Shown: positions 17,039-26,566 of the stretch, one piece after another
How positions within the stretch are numbered: position 1 is the stretch's first letter
How the letters are laid out: every line of letters starts with the position of its first letter
From: Trichomonas vaginalis G3
Taxonomy: Eukaryota > Parabasalia > Trichomonadida > Trichomonadidae
Direction of reading: 5' to 3'
DNA length: 64,000 nt
Assembly (NCBI RefSeq): GCF_026262505.1
Contig: NC_067203.1
Coordinates: forward strand, 10,478,001-10,542,000
Program-made: the position numbers and the translations under genes
Notes under the pieces: generated by a model
The model's database searches: none
What the model was told of the DNA's origin: nothing
The model's input: only the letters and a program-made list of their open reading frames with translations

Positions 17039-17170
17039 TTACGAGTACATATACTGAACATTTGCAGGCATTGGTTCATCTTCATATTCTCTGTACTTTT
17101 CTGCCACGTCAAATAAATAAATGACACAATGGAAAAAACCTAAAACAAGTAGTCCTATTTCAAACCACAT
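17039..17170 (-). CDS. 43-residue membrane peptide of the Maverick
   Basis: A small single-pass membrane protein: MWFEIGLLVLGFFHCVIYLF forms a hydrophobic helix and an acidic tail follows (VAEKYREYEDEPMPANVQYM). It lies upstream of, and on the same strand as, the gene at 16653. A counterpart lies at 36041-36180, upstream of the matching gene in copy C. The conserved placement supports a real gene. Confidence 0.5.
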   Translation of the reverse strand: MWFEIGLLVLGFFHCVIYLFDVAEKYREYEDEPMPANVQYMYS

Positions 17171-17267
17171 TTACTTACCAATAAAATTTCTTTATTGTGA
17201 CTTCTTCGTAAAGACTTTGTTGAGATTTCTTCGTAAATGAGTGTAAATGACCCAAAAATATATTTTA

Positions 17268-17313
17268 GGGTAGAAGGGTAGATATAACCTCTTTTCTACC
17301 CTCTTTTCTACCC
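17268..17313 (+). repeat. 46-bp hairpin module, forward, covariant inner stem
   Basis: The inner left arm is GGGTAGA and the inner right arm TCTACCC, instead of GGTTAGA and TCTAACC. Both sides are changed together. Confidence 0.85.
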
Positions 17314-17471
17314 TCTTGAATTTTCATGAATTTCTTCGTAAAGACTTTGTTAAGACTTCTTCATCTAATTTCTCATGAACTTTCTTGTCTATGTTTTGTT
17401 GAGATTTCATCGTAAAGACTTTGTTGAGATTTCTTCGTAAATGAGTGTAAATGACCCAAAAATATATTTTA

Positions 17472-17517
17472 GGGTAGAAGGGTAGATATAACCTCTTTTC
17501 TACCCTCTTTTCTACCC
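17472..17517 (+). repeat. 46-bp hairpin module, forward, covariant inner stem
   Basis: Part of the about 203-bp duplication, with the same variant as 17268-17313. Confidence 0.85.
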
Positions 17518-17692
17518 TCTTGAATTTTCATGAATTTCTTCGTAAAGACTTTGTTAAGACTTCTTCATCTAATTTCTCATGAACTTTCTTGTCTATGTTT
17601 TGTTGAGATTTCATCGTAAAGACTTTGTTGAGATTTCTTCGTAAATGACCCTAGTAGTATATTTTTGGTGTAAATTTCATGAAAATTCAAGA

Positions 17693-17738
17693 GGGTAGAA
17701 AAGAGGTTAGAAAAGAGGTTATATCTAACCTTCTACCC
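17693..17738 (-). repeat. 46-bp hairpin module, reverse
   Basis: Standard inner stem. The central palindrome is altered to GGTTATATCTAACC. Confidence 0.85.
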
Positions 17739-17863
17739 TAAACATTATTTTTGTCTGATTTTACGAAGAAGTCTTGACAAAACATTTACGATGAAATCTC
17801 AACAAAACATTTACGAAGAAGTCTTGACAAAACATTTACGAAGAAGTCTTGACAAATTCAAGA

Positions 17864-17909
17864 GGGTAGAAAAGAGGTTAGAAAAGAGGTTATATCTAAC
17901 CTTCTACCC
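17864..17909 (-). repeat. 46-bp hairpin module, reverse
   Basis: As 17693-17738. Confidence 0.85.
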
Positions 17910-18009
17910 TAAACATTATTTTTGTCTGATTTTACGAAGAAGTCTTGACAAAACATTTACGAAGAAGTCTTGACAAAACATTTACGAAGAAGTCTTGACA
18001 AATTCAAGA

Positions 18010-18055
18010 GGGTAGAAAAGAGGTTAGAAAAGAGGTTATATCTAACCTTCTACCC
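18010..18055 (-). repeat. 46-bp hairpin module, reverse
   Basis: As 17693-17738. Confidence 0.85.
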
Positions 18056-18180
18056 TAAACATTATTTTTGGGTCATTTTACGAAGAAATCTCAACAAAGT
18101 CTTTACGAAGAAGTCTTGACAAAACATTTACGAAGAAGTCTTGACAAAACATTTACGAAGAAATCTTGACAAATTCAAGA

Positions 18181-18226
18181 GGGTAGAAAAGAGGTTAGAA
18201 AAGAGGTTATATCTAACCTTCTACCC
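18181..18226 (-). repeat. 46-bp hairpin module, reverse
   Basis: As 17693-17738. It is the last copy in the array. Confidence 0.85.
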
Positions 18227-18242
18227 TAAACATTATTTTTGT

Positions 18243-18423
18243 CTGATTTTACGAAGAAGTCTTGACAAAACATTTACGAAGAAGTCTTGACAAAACATTT
18301 ACGAAGAAGTCTTGACAAAACATTTACGAAGAAGTCTTGACAAAACATTTACGAAGAAATCTTGACAAAACATTTACGAAGAAGTCTTGACAAAACATTT
18401 ACGAAGAAGTCTTGACAAAACAT
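18243..18423 (+). repeat. 25-bp tandem repeat, about seven copies
   Basis: Unit AAAACATTTACGAAGAAGTC plus TTGAC, almost invariant and without spacers. Confidence 0.9.
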
Positions 18424-18448
18424 GAAAACATATATAATTTGTGAAAAG
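18414..18448 (+). repeat. 35-bp sequence repeated in inverse at 34452-34486
   Basis: An exact 35-base match in opposite orientation. It lies at the edge of the copy B repeat array and of the region before copy C, so it may mark an element end. Confidence 0.7.
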
Positions 18449-18497
18449 CTCCTGGAAGACCCGTATATAAGAACTTCATTTATACTAAACATCTTCA

Positions 18498-18531
18498 GGG
18501 CTAGAAGGCACGAAGTGCCTGGAAGCCCCAC
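18498..18531 (+). repeat. 34-bp hairpin, inverse partner at 34290-34323
   Basis: GGGCTAG, then a GGCAC-GAA-GTGCC stem, then CTGGAAGCCCCAC. The partner has a GGCGC-AAC-GCGCC stem, so both sides of the stem changed together. Confidence 0.7.
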
Positions 18532-18798
18532 TACCTTTTTTTTTTTTTTTTTTTTTTTTTGGTTCTGGTGGAAAAGTGCTGGGAAACGTACCACTAGGTA
18601 AAAAAATCTGGTTTTTATGGTAATAATTTTTTTTTTCAAAAGTCAATAGATGGAGTAAGAGGAAACACAAACTTGTGCGTGTAGTTAATATATGTTCAAA
18701 GAATGAATGCAATACTGTATCCTTTTGAGAAAGAAAATTCAGTAAATTATAGAGCATACAAAAGGGGCGGCGACAAATTTGCCCAGCCAGTAAAGTAT

Positions 18799-19927
18799 TC
18801 AATTTTTTTGCATTTTTTAAGGGTGCACACGAGAGGATCATGTAAACTTCAGAATTTAGCTTCTTAAGGGTGCACCCATATGTACGTTTATTTGAGAGGA
18901 GGAGGATTACCCTCTCAATTTTGAGGGATTCGTTAGTTTATTTTCTCGATGAATATGCAATAAAATTTGATTTTTACCTTATCAATATACTTCATATAAT
19001 ATACACATGTTCATGTAAAAACCTTTTCCAAAATCCTCAGGAATTAAGGGATTTTTGAATTTTAAGAATTTTTTTCGAATTTTTTCGAAAAAAAAATATT
19101 TTCAGAACAGCCTTAACGGCTAAGATTTAGGAACAATGTTAAGTATCAAAAGAAAGGAGGTCTGATATAGACAACATATATCGTTGAAGGTTGAAAAAAT
19201 CTCTAATATTTGAGCCCAAAATTTCAAATTTTAATTTTTTGAAAAAAGAGGCCACCCGTATGTACGTTTATTTGAGAGGAGGAGGAGGATATTTTTGAAA
19301 GGGTGAAACATTATGAATATGTTAATTATATAATAATATGTATTATTATAAAAAGAAAAAATAAAGCACGTTAAAATTTTTCTTTCTTGATTTTTTACAA
19401 AATCTACTTAGAATTATGCAAAATATGACTAAATAATTATAAATTTCAAGTTAAATTTTAATTTTGATAAATAATTTAAATTTCAAAATATCAAGTTCAG
19501 TTCGACTATGTATGTAGTAATTCCTCAATAAAGTGCCAAAACCCTATTAAAATATATGAACATTTTCAACATTTTAATGTTTTTATTTAAAAATTTGTTG
19601 GAATATGAGCTTCAAACAATTATTATGTAAATAAAAATAATTAAATATATGTATTTATTCGTATTACAACCGTAGTAAGTCGATTCTTCCTTTCTTCTAC
19701 TGAGTTTTGAATTTGATTTAGAATTGTAAAGAGATTCAAAGGGAAAATACTAGCGGATAAAAACTACCTCCATGAAAGGGGCATAATGGAGTCAAGTTGT
19801 ATTTTTTGAAATTTTTTTCTTTTCGAGCCTAAATAGGTAGCCAAGATAATGCCTAAAAATAAGGTTCTAAATTCTGAAGTTTACATGATCCTCTCGTGTG
19901 CACCCTTTAAAAAAATGCAAAAAAAAA
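18799..19927. mobile_element. Inverted-repeat element, about 1.1 kb, non-coding
   Basis: 18801-18859 and 19867-19927 are near-perfect inverted arms of about 55 bases, sharing AGGGTGCACACGAGAGGATC and its surroundings. A TTAA lies inside each arm (18817-18820 and 19907-19910). The interior holds two copies of ATGTACGTTTATTTGAGAGG (18878 and 19259) and no plausible gene. It is probably a non-autonomous DNA transposon. The exact ends are unclear because the similarity passes beyond the TTAA sites. Confidence 0.6.
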
Positions 19928-19982
19928 GTAATAAAATAAAAAAATTTTTAGTATCGATAATCTGAAATATGTTGTTTACTTA

Positions 19983-20160
19983 AGCCGCTCGCTTCGCTCG
20001 CGGCTTAGTTTCGTAGTTTCGTACAATCTTTTTTCAAATCTGTTCTTTTCGTCAGCCGCGAGCGAAGCGAGGGACTTAGTTTCGTAATTTCATACAATTA
20101 TTTTTCGAATTTGTTCTTTTTGTCAACCGCGAGCGAAGCGAGTGGCTTTTTATTTTTTTA
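19983..20160. repeat. Three CG-rich hairpins in AT-rich DNA
   Basis: CGCGAGCGAAGCGAG occurs twice on the plus strand (near 20053 and 20127) and once inverted (CTCGCTTCGCTCGCGG near 19990), about 65-75 bases apart. Each is followed or preceded by similar TTTCGTA..TTTCGTACAAT text. 20161-20708 shows no gene. Confidence 0.7.
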
Positions 20161-20708
20161 AATTTTTTTTCTTTCTTACTTTTTTCCCCCTTACTTACAA
20201 ATTTGATAGTAACTTACCAAATCTCTCTATCATATAATAATAAATTAATCCATTTTTTGTTTCAAATCTGACGCTTTACATTTCTGACATGTAAACCTGT
20301 CACTTTTCACTTCACCTCACTGGGCAAGTTTGTGCCCCCCTCCATACAAAATATATGCGCATGGAGACTTAAGAGACAGAGAAACTCGAAATCATATTTT
20401 AGCGTGTAAATCTTTCAATTCACACAATTATGCGATTTTATATAGCGATATATGCATAATTTTTTTTTGGTTCCGACATCTTCATGAGGGACCTTGGTAT
20501 TTTTTTTAAAAATAGTTTCCATAGAAATACTTATATTTAAAATAATGCCTATTTACAAAAGAAGTTTTTATCGTTCTTTTATCAAAATCAAACAAACACT
20601 TCAAAAATTGAAACAAAACGCCAGAATGTGTCAAATTTCTGGGACCCAGAAAATTGTGCTGCATTAATTTTAAGTTGACCTTATAATTTAAATAACAAAA
20701 AGATTTAT

Positions 20709-22082
20709 TCAAACATTTTTGGGACCATTTATTTCAGGTTCATCATTTAATTCGTTTTCTTGTTCAATTGAATCAATCTTTGAATTTATCAAAATCAACT
20801 GATTCAAACCACGAATATAACCAAATAATTCAAAGCAACTTAGATGTATAATTGGAAGTTTGTTATGAGTATGGTTTGCCAATTGAACGTATTTCACATA
20901 TTTGCAAAATCTCGTATTACTTGGAATTTCAAATGTATTTGCTACGAATCTACCACACAAAGAGTCATCATTTCTCACAGAATGTACAAGATCCCAATCT
21001 TTGTCGTCGTCAGAAATATAAATATCCCAATCTTTAGGATCGCAACCAAATGTTGGACAATAGCAACTAACAATTGTATAATACATCAATTTGATCCTCA
21101 TATTCCTGAAATCAAATATAATAGAATTTGATTCATCAGTATTATCGTTTTTGTAGTGTCTCCGAAGTCCATCTTTAAAATCTATAAGATCGTGAACAAA
21201 TTTCTGCTCCGAATCTACAAAAATCGAAACAGTTCCGTTTGATGCAGGATTTCCTCCTGTTAATTCAGTCAAATAACTGAAAATACCATCCAAATCGCCT
21301 TGGTTATCAGGAAGTATCAAATTCATTTCATCAAACTTAGAAACGCTGTTGATTAATTTTGAAATTAAATTCATTGATTTAATTGTAAGTTGTAATCGAA
21401 GATTAGTATCAGTACAGAATTCTATCAATCTGGCAAACTGTTTTTCTGTGAATTGAAGATTGTTTATGAAATTATCATAAACTTTTGGATATTTTGAATA
21501 AAGTGTATCAAGTAGTATTCCAATGGAGCCAGGCTCGAACTCTAAATTAGGATTATTGATAACTTCTTGATAGAATGATGGACTTAATTCTGGAAAATTT
21601 TTATTTGAGCTAGAAATAACCTGGGTAAAGTTTTTGATTAAATAATCTTTCGCATATTCGTAATTTATCTTATTTTGAATGCAAATCTGTATTATTTTAA
21701 ATGCATTTGATGGATTGACTCTATCTAATAATTTTTTAACAGCAAACTGAGAAATTTTATCAGAATTCAGCTTGCAAGCTAATGTAATTAAGTCGTATAA
21801 TTCGTTTTCTTTGAATGAAACACATTCTCCTTTAAATGAATTTACAAATTTCTGAATTATTTCTGGTTCGATTTCTAAATCAAGAGTAAAAGAATCGAGC
21901 ATAGGATCAATCTTTAATGCGGCATATATATCTGAGCAAAATGCACTTGCTAACATTTTATTGCATCGAAATTCATTTTTTCCAATAATAAATGCAAAAT
22001 CATCACCATATAAAGCATTAATCATTGCTAATTCATTCCCTTCTAATGTCAATAATAATTCATCAGTATCATCTTTTGACAT
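20709..22082 (-). CDS. BTB-domain protein with discoidin-like C-terminal domain
   Basis: This 457-residue cytosolic protein has a BTB/POZ-type fold at about residues 25-115 (DDFAFIIGKNEFRCNKMLAS, later LYDLITLACKLNSDKI). A helical BACK-like linker (about 120-260) follows. An F5/8-type-C/discoidin-like domain spans about 300-425 (IIFDFRNMRIKLMYYTIVS, then WDIYISDDDKDWDLV, ending LSCFELFGYI). This architecture is common in trichomonads. BTB domains usually mediate dimerisation and cullin-3 recruitment, and the partner here is unknown. It starts at the ATG at 22082 and looks intact. Another possibility is a purely structural adaptor. Confidence 0.8.
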   Translation of the reverse strand: MSKDDTDELLLTLEGNELAMINALYGDDFAFIIGKNEFRCNKMLASAFCSDIYAALKIDPMLDSFTLDLEIEPEIIQKFVNSFKGECVSFKENELYDLITLACKLNSDKISQFAVKKLLDRVNPSNAFKIIQICIQNKINYEYAKDYLIKNFTQVISSSNKNFPELSPSFYQEVINNPNLEFEPGSIGILLDTLYSKYPKVYDNFINNLQFTEKQFARLIEFCTDTNLRLQLTIKSMNLISKLINSVSKFDEMNLILPDNQGDLDGIFSYLTELTGGNPASNGTVSIFVDSEQKFVHDLIDFKDGLRRHYKNDNTDESNSIIFDFRNMRIKLMYYTIVSCYCPTFGCDPKDWDIYISDDDKDWDLVHSVRNDDSLCGRFVANTFEIPSNTRFCKYVKYVQLANHTHNKLPIIHLSCFELFGYIRGLNQLILINSKIDSIEQENELNDEPEINGPKNV

Positions 22083-22572
22083 TTGAAGGAATTTTTATTT
22101 TTGATACTTTTTTTTTCGAAATTTTCAATGGGGATATTGTTGCAAAAGTGACATTTTTGATATTTTGACAAACATTCAATAGCATTGATTTTCTGAAATA
22201 ATTAATCACTTGTGGGCATATGAATGCAATCAGTTTTTACACATCATCAACACCACAGAATAATTACTGAAAATCTATGAAATGTTTATATGCTTCATTA
22301 AATTAAATGATTTTATAGATATGAGCTTTACCAGAAGCAATGTGATGCTATGTTCACATCTTTTAAAATCCATTGTTGTGGATGGGTGTTCTAAATATCC
22401 GACTTATCCATTAGATTGCCGTATGAAAATTTCAATGTCAAATTTTTTCAATTTTTTTTTCATGTTATGATAATTCTAGTAGTTGAGTATATAATTATTT
22501 GACATTTTCTGAGAATTATATTTTGTAAATCTATCAATCCCGTTATTTGTTTATTTCATCTCATTTTTCTAT
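22083..22572. other. Intergenic region, promoters only
   Basis: It holds divergent promoters of the BTB and C2 genes. TCACTTTTGC-like and TCATTTTTCT initiators can be read on the two strands. A 62-residue chance frame is not supported. Confidence 0.5.
22561..22566 (+). promoter_or_regulatory. Initiator TCATTT upstream of the C2 gene
   Basis: It matches the trichomonad Inr pattern TCA-pyrimidine-(T/A). It lies 10-12 bases before the ATG at 22573, the normal short leader. Confidence 0.6.
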
Positions 22573-23548
22573 ATGAATCTGAATCTTCGCGTTATAGAAG
22601 CAAAAGACATGCCTAAAGAAGACTTATTTGGGAAATGCGATCCATTTATTGAGATATTCCTCGATGATAAGTATGTTAAAGCGACAAAAGTTATCAAAAA
22701 AAACGTACAATCCAAAATGGGATGAAACATTTTCCATCCCCCTCTACCATCCTGGGAGTACCATTGAATTTCGTTTTACAGATTATGATACATTCAAAAA
22801 GAATGATAATTTCGGATACATTAAACTTAATCTCGAGTCAATACCAATTGGAAAAGTTGTGGATGAATGGTATCCACTGACACCATCTAAATCAGGCAAA
22901 AAAGTTGGCGAAGCTCACTTTGTCATGCACATTGCCCCTGAAACCCATGAACCATTCACGCCATTTGATGGTCCTGCAGATTGGACACGCAAACCTCCAG
23001 CTAAACCACTTCCATTATCTGTACCATATCCATTCCCACCAGATGCTACTCCAGGAGAACTCATCGTTCAAGTTTTCTACGAAAATATGTATGGAGTAGG
23101 ACGTGTCGAATTACTTCGAGGTGATGCTGGATATGATCATCTCAAAACTCAGTCACGTAACCAAAAAGAATTTGAAGAGAGTTTAAAGCTTTGTACAGTT
23201 CCTGCAGATTGGACATATTGTGAGAATTCCACACCAAAATGTTCATTTCAATACAATACTCCACTCTGTGTACCACTATCATTCCCACCGGATGCTAAAC
23301 CAGGTGAGTACGTAGCTCAGGTATATCGACGGAAAGGACGTAATATTGTTCCTGATCATATCCGAAGAGGCAAAACAGCTATTGAATTTCTTCAGTGTCT
23401 TACCCTTTACCATCCAGAAGAATTTGATAAATGTCTTAAACTTTGTACAGTTCCATTTCAAGGACAATACCCTCCTCAAGGACAGTACCCTCCAGAAGAT
23501 CAATATATTCCTCAAGGACAATTATTACAAGGCCAATATCCACAATAA
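22573..23548 (+). pseudogene. C2-domain protein with Pro/Gln tail, one frameshift
   Basis: The frame from the ATG at 22573 gives a C2-domain start (MNLNLRVIEAKDMPKEDLFG, KCDPFIEIFL). Inside a run of eight A at about 22697-22704 the frame shifts, and the second frame continues the same C2 domain (NPKWDETFSIPLYHP, DYDTFKKNDNFGYI). Two copies of a repeated unit follow (PLCVPLSFPPDAKPGEYVAQ-type) with a Pro/Gln-rich end (PPQGQYPPEDQY). C2 domains bind Ca2+ and phospholipid at membranes. A single homopolymer indel may be a real break or a sequence error. Because the rest is open and a good Inr is present, error or very recent loss is likely. Confidence 0.75.
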
Positions 23549-23767
23549 TCAACTCAGTTACTAAAAACAAAAAACTGATTCTTTAATCAATAATCATAGG
23601 GATATTTATTCAATAAATAGTTTTATAGAAAATTTCCAGTATTTAATGAATTACTATAATGTCTGCACTTTTAATGTGAAATTATTGCTCCTTTGCATTA
23701 GATTTTTATAATTTTTTTATTCAAAACAAATACAGAGGAATAATTTATTCGACAAGAACAAAAAATA

Positions 23768-24110
23768 TTATAGATAAAAGTTAATTCCTGGTATTTCATT
23801 ATCGCATTTGACTGACTTAGTATTTGCTTCGTTTTCATAAGGAAGTAAACCATCTTCGATAATTTCAAGTTTTTCAACACGAGCAAGATTAGAATTTAAC
23901 TTATCATCTGATGCTATTTTGGAAGCATCACCAGCCATTGATAAATCTAAGCGATGAATATCATCTGGATGGTTTGTTGCGCCACCAGCGATTCCTCGTT
24001 TGTAGCAAGCGCCAAGAAATGTTTATCTAAACATAGCACCTCGAACTATGCCATCAACAACTTCAAAAACAAAATTCTTTTGACATTTCATTCAATTTTT
24101 TGCAAAAAAT
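23768..24110 (-). pseudogene. Remnant of an unrecognised host gene
   Basis: The minus strand reads as protein-like text: FEVVDGIVRGAMFR, a stop, then FLGACYKRGIAGGATNHPDD, IHRLDLSMAGDASKIASDDK and ENEIPGINFYL before a TAA stop at 23768. There is no start, and one in-frame stop. It is likely the 3' third of a decayed gene. I do not recognise the family. Confidence 0.4.
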
Positions 24111-25320
24111 AACAACGTTGATTTTTTTTGAGGATATTTTATTTTCGTCTGGAAAAGTGAAAAAATTATCATTGTTGTCTAAAAAAGAGATTTTACAAGC
24201 ATGTTTTGGTACCTAAATAAAGGAGAGAACATCAACGCCATCTATGCATATAGTGTGCAATCACGCATTATATATGGAGTGACTCTTTATCTGATAAAAA
24301 ATTCAAAAACCACCAGACACAAATAATAATACACCATTTTTTTTAATTTCATATTATCTTGTTTTTATTAAACTCAATTTCCATCGTAAAGAAAGGTAGA
24401 CCAGCAAAAATTTTTTCTAAAGATTCACTCAGTTTTGAGGCAGAAAAACGAAAAGGAGACTTTACGTAGGAAAATTGGTTTATATATAAAGAAACAAAAA
24501 AATAAATATACCCTACGTTCCCAACTTCTGGAAAACAGTTTTTCACCCTTATGATCAGTTTCAGACACTTTGGGAATCTCCCAAACTTTGATATTTTGCA
24601 TTATGATAGAGAAACGTGTCTAGTTTAACGCACAGTTGTTTTAAAGGCAAATGATGATATCACATGAAATTATCAAATTATCAAATTTTGAAGTACCAGT
24701 CCAAAGGGTTAATTAGATCCTACACAGATGTGCGATAGTGAAACATATGTGTTCTTGATTTGAGAAGTCCTACTGATAGAGGTATGAATCTCACAGCTTT
24801 GTGTGAGTGTGTCTGACACTTGTATAGAGTGGAATATGCGCCGACATATATTATATAATAACATGTAGTTGATAATTATGAAAAAATAGAATTTGATGCG
24901 AATGATATTGAAAGTTGTTTTGTAATTTGATATTTTTCTTATATGTGTTAATTAGTAAATGGCTTGTTTGTTGTGATAGTACTGTGAAAAATGAAAGGTA
25001 TTTTAAATTAAAAAAACGAGATTTTGAGATATCTCTAGAATTAAGAATTTATTATGTATTTGACTTTTATATAACTATGTGTAAAGGATCTCGATGTCTA
25101 TATGCTTTAAATAAAATTAAATAAAATGAGATAAAAAATTAAAATGGACAAGAAGATATATGGAAATGTAATTTGTATTGTATTGGTTGTTGGCAGAATG
25201 ATTTTAATACAGATTTAAGGATTTGGAATGGATTTGAAATTAAATGATTTTTATTCAAGGAATAATAAGATTTTGAACTGGTTTTTATTTTGAGAATGTA
25301 AACTCCTTCCATAGGATATG
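24111..25320. other. Gene-free AT-rich stretch
   Basis: No credible gene or structure was seen. Confidence 0.5.
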
Positions 25321-25765
25321 TATTAGAAAGATCAATGTCAAACTTTTTGAAAGAATTGTTTTTTTGTTGAGTGATTTTCTCATATTTAATAATATATTTA
25401 AGTTGGCGTATCTTACGCCCTTCCAAAAATATGTATTAGAAAGATCAATGTCAAACTTTTTGAAAGAATTGTTTTTTTGTTGAGTGATTTTCTCATATTT
25501 AATAATATATTTAAGTTGGCGTATCTTACGCCCTTCCAAAAATATGTATTAGAAAGATCAATGTCAAACTTTTTGAAAGAATTGTTTTTTTGTTGAGTGA
25601 TTTTCTCATATTTAATAATATATTTAAGTTGGCGTATCTTACGCCCTTCCAAAAATATGTATTAGAAAGATCAATGTCAAACTTTTTGAAAGAATTGTTT
25701 TTTTGTTGAGTGATTTTCTCATTTGATAATATATTTAAGTTGGCGTATCTTACGCCCTTCCAAAT
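25321..25765. repeat. 113-bp tandem repeat, four copies
   Basis: Units start at 25321, 25434, 25547 and 25660, almost identical except for a small deletion in the last. The period is not a multiple of three, so the repetitive minus-strand frames are not genes. GGCGTATCTTACGCC in each unit forms a short hairpin. Confidence 0.9.
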
Positions 25766-26113
25766 ATTTCTTAAAAATTTAAATTTGTCTCATCTCCTAC
25801 TCTTAATTTAAAAAAATTTCAAAATCCATAATAGTAAACATTTCTTATTTTTATTTAAATCTGAAAAAAATAAATTTAAACAATTTCTCTACACACGACG
25901 GTTTCGGCGGTTTTCAGAATGGTTGACAACTGAATTCATCAGGATAATGTCGGTTGGGGTGCCCTTCTTGGCCTCCTGAGTACTCACCAAGATACCCCCA
26001 GCTCCCGCAAAACACCTCCCATAGGTGAGCATTAACTGATGAAGTTATTGACAACTTTATCTGATTTTTTTCTTTGTTTTTTTGTTAAGATTTCTTAACC
26101 AAAGACTCGAAAA

Positions 26114-26566
26114 CAAAACTTCGCTTCAAGTTGCTGTCTTCCCAGTTACTCTGTCGCAATCTTTTGTCTGATTGCGTGCAAAGTTCTGCTCCTTTGAGAC
26201 TTTGCCCGACAGATGCATCTGGGAGACAGCACCCAAGCAGCTTATCGCTTCAAGTTGCTGTCTTCCCAGTTACTCTGTCGCAATCTTTTGTCTGATTGCG
26301 TGCAAAGTTCTGCTCCATGAATTATCAAATATGTGCCATTTCAGGAGAGATAACAAGCTCATGCCTCCTGGAATGGCGGATTGTTCAACAATCTTCTTCT
26401 GATTGCAGAACTTTCAACCGACAAGAGTGCACAATACACTCTTGTCGGTCAAAGTTCCGCATTCAAGTTATGAATGGGGAACTTGATATCATTCTGGGAG
26501 ACATGCAGTGACAATGTCTCCCGGAATGAGACACTGTAACCGACAAGAGTGCACAATACACTTAAT
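26114..26566. repeat. Cluster of direct repeats and nested hairpins
   Basis: A about 70-base direct repeat (near 26120 and 26244, starting GCTTCAAGTTGCTGTCTTCC). A 13-bp inverted repeat ACCGACAAGAGTG / CACTCTTGTCGGT with a 7-base loop lies near 26418-26450. A second hairpin is ATTCTGGGAGACAT / ATGTCTCCCGGAAT near 26490-26526. ACCGACAAGAGTGCACAATA recurs near 26540. It is more G+C-rich than its surroundings. No gene is seen, and it may be nested small transposons. Confidence 0.7.

Larger units (their letters stand above)
9397..17170. mobile_element. Maverick/Polinton copy B
   Basis: In order: packaging ATPase (-), an unnamed plus-strand gene, a small minus-strand gene, HNH (-), the 194-, 50- and 133-residue genes (-), integrase (+), fibre-like gene (-), capsid-like gene (+) and three small genes (-). 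11255-14141 is the inverted counterpart of copy A, and 13183-17170 is the inverted counterpart of copy C. Most genes are broken (well over ten breaks in all). No polymerase B, major capsid or protease gene was recognised. Near identity to the other copies suggests recent activity of the family. Confidence 0.8.
17200..18448. repeat. Non-coding repeat array at the end of copy B
   Basis: About 1.2 kb without genes, built from six hairpin modules (two forward, then four reverse), a about 203-bp direct duplication (starting near 17248 and 17451) and many 25-bp units. Forward modules come first and reverse modules after, so the array is roughly symmetrical. It could be an element terminus or replication region, but the sequence alone does not show which. 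Confidence 0.8.

Noticed and set aside
18243-18423. Regular 25-bp repeats considered as a CRISPR array
   Set aside because: Units are head-to-tail with no unique spacers, in a eukaryotic genome, without cas genes.
18349-18841. Minus-strand frames with poly-Lys runs
   Set aside because: They result from a long T-run at 18537-18560 and flanking repeats.
22282-22470. 62-residue frame between the BTB and C2 genes
   Set aside because: No similarity, promoter or composition support.
25139-25652. Overlapping repetitive minus-strand frames
   Set aside because: They come from the 113-bp tandem array, whose period shifts frame in each unit.
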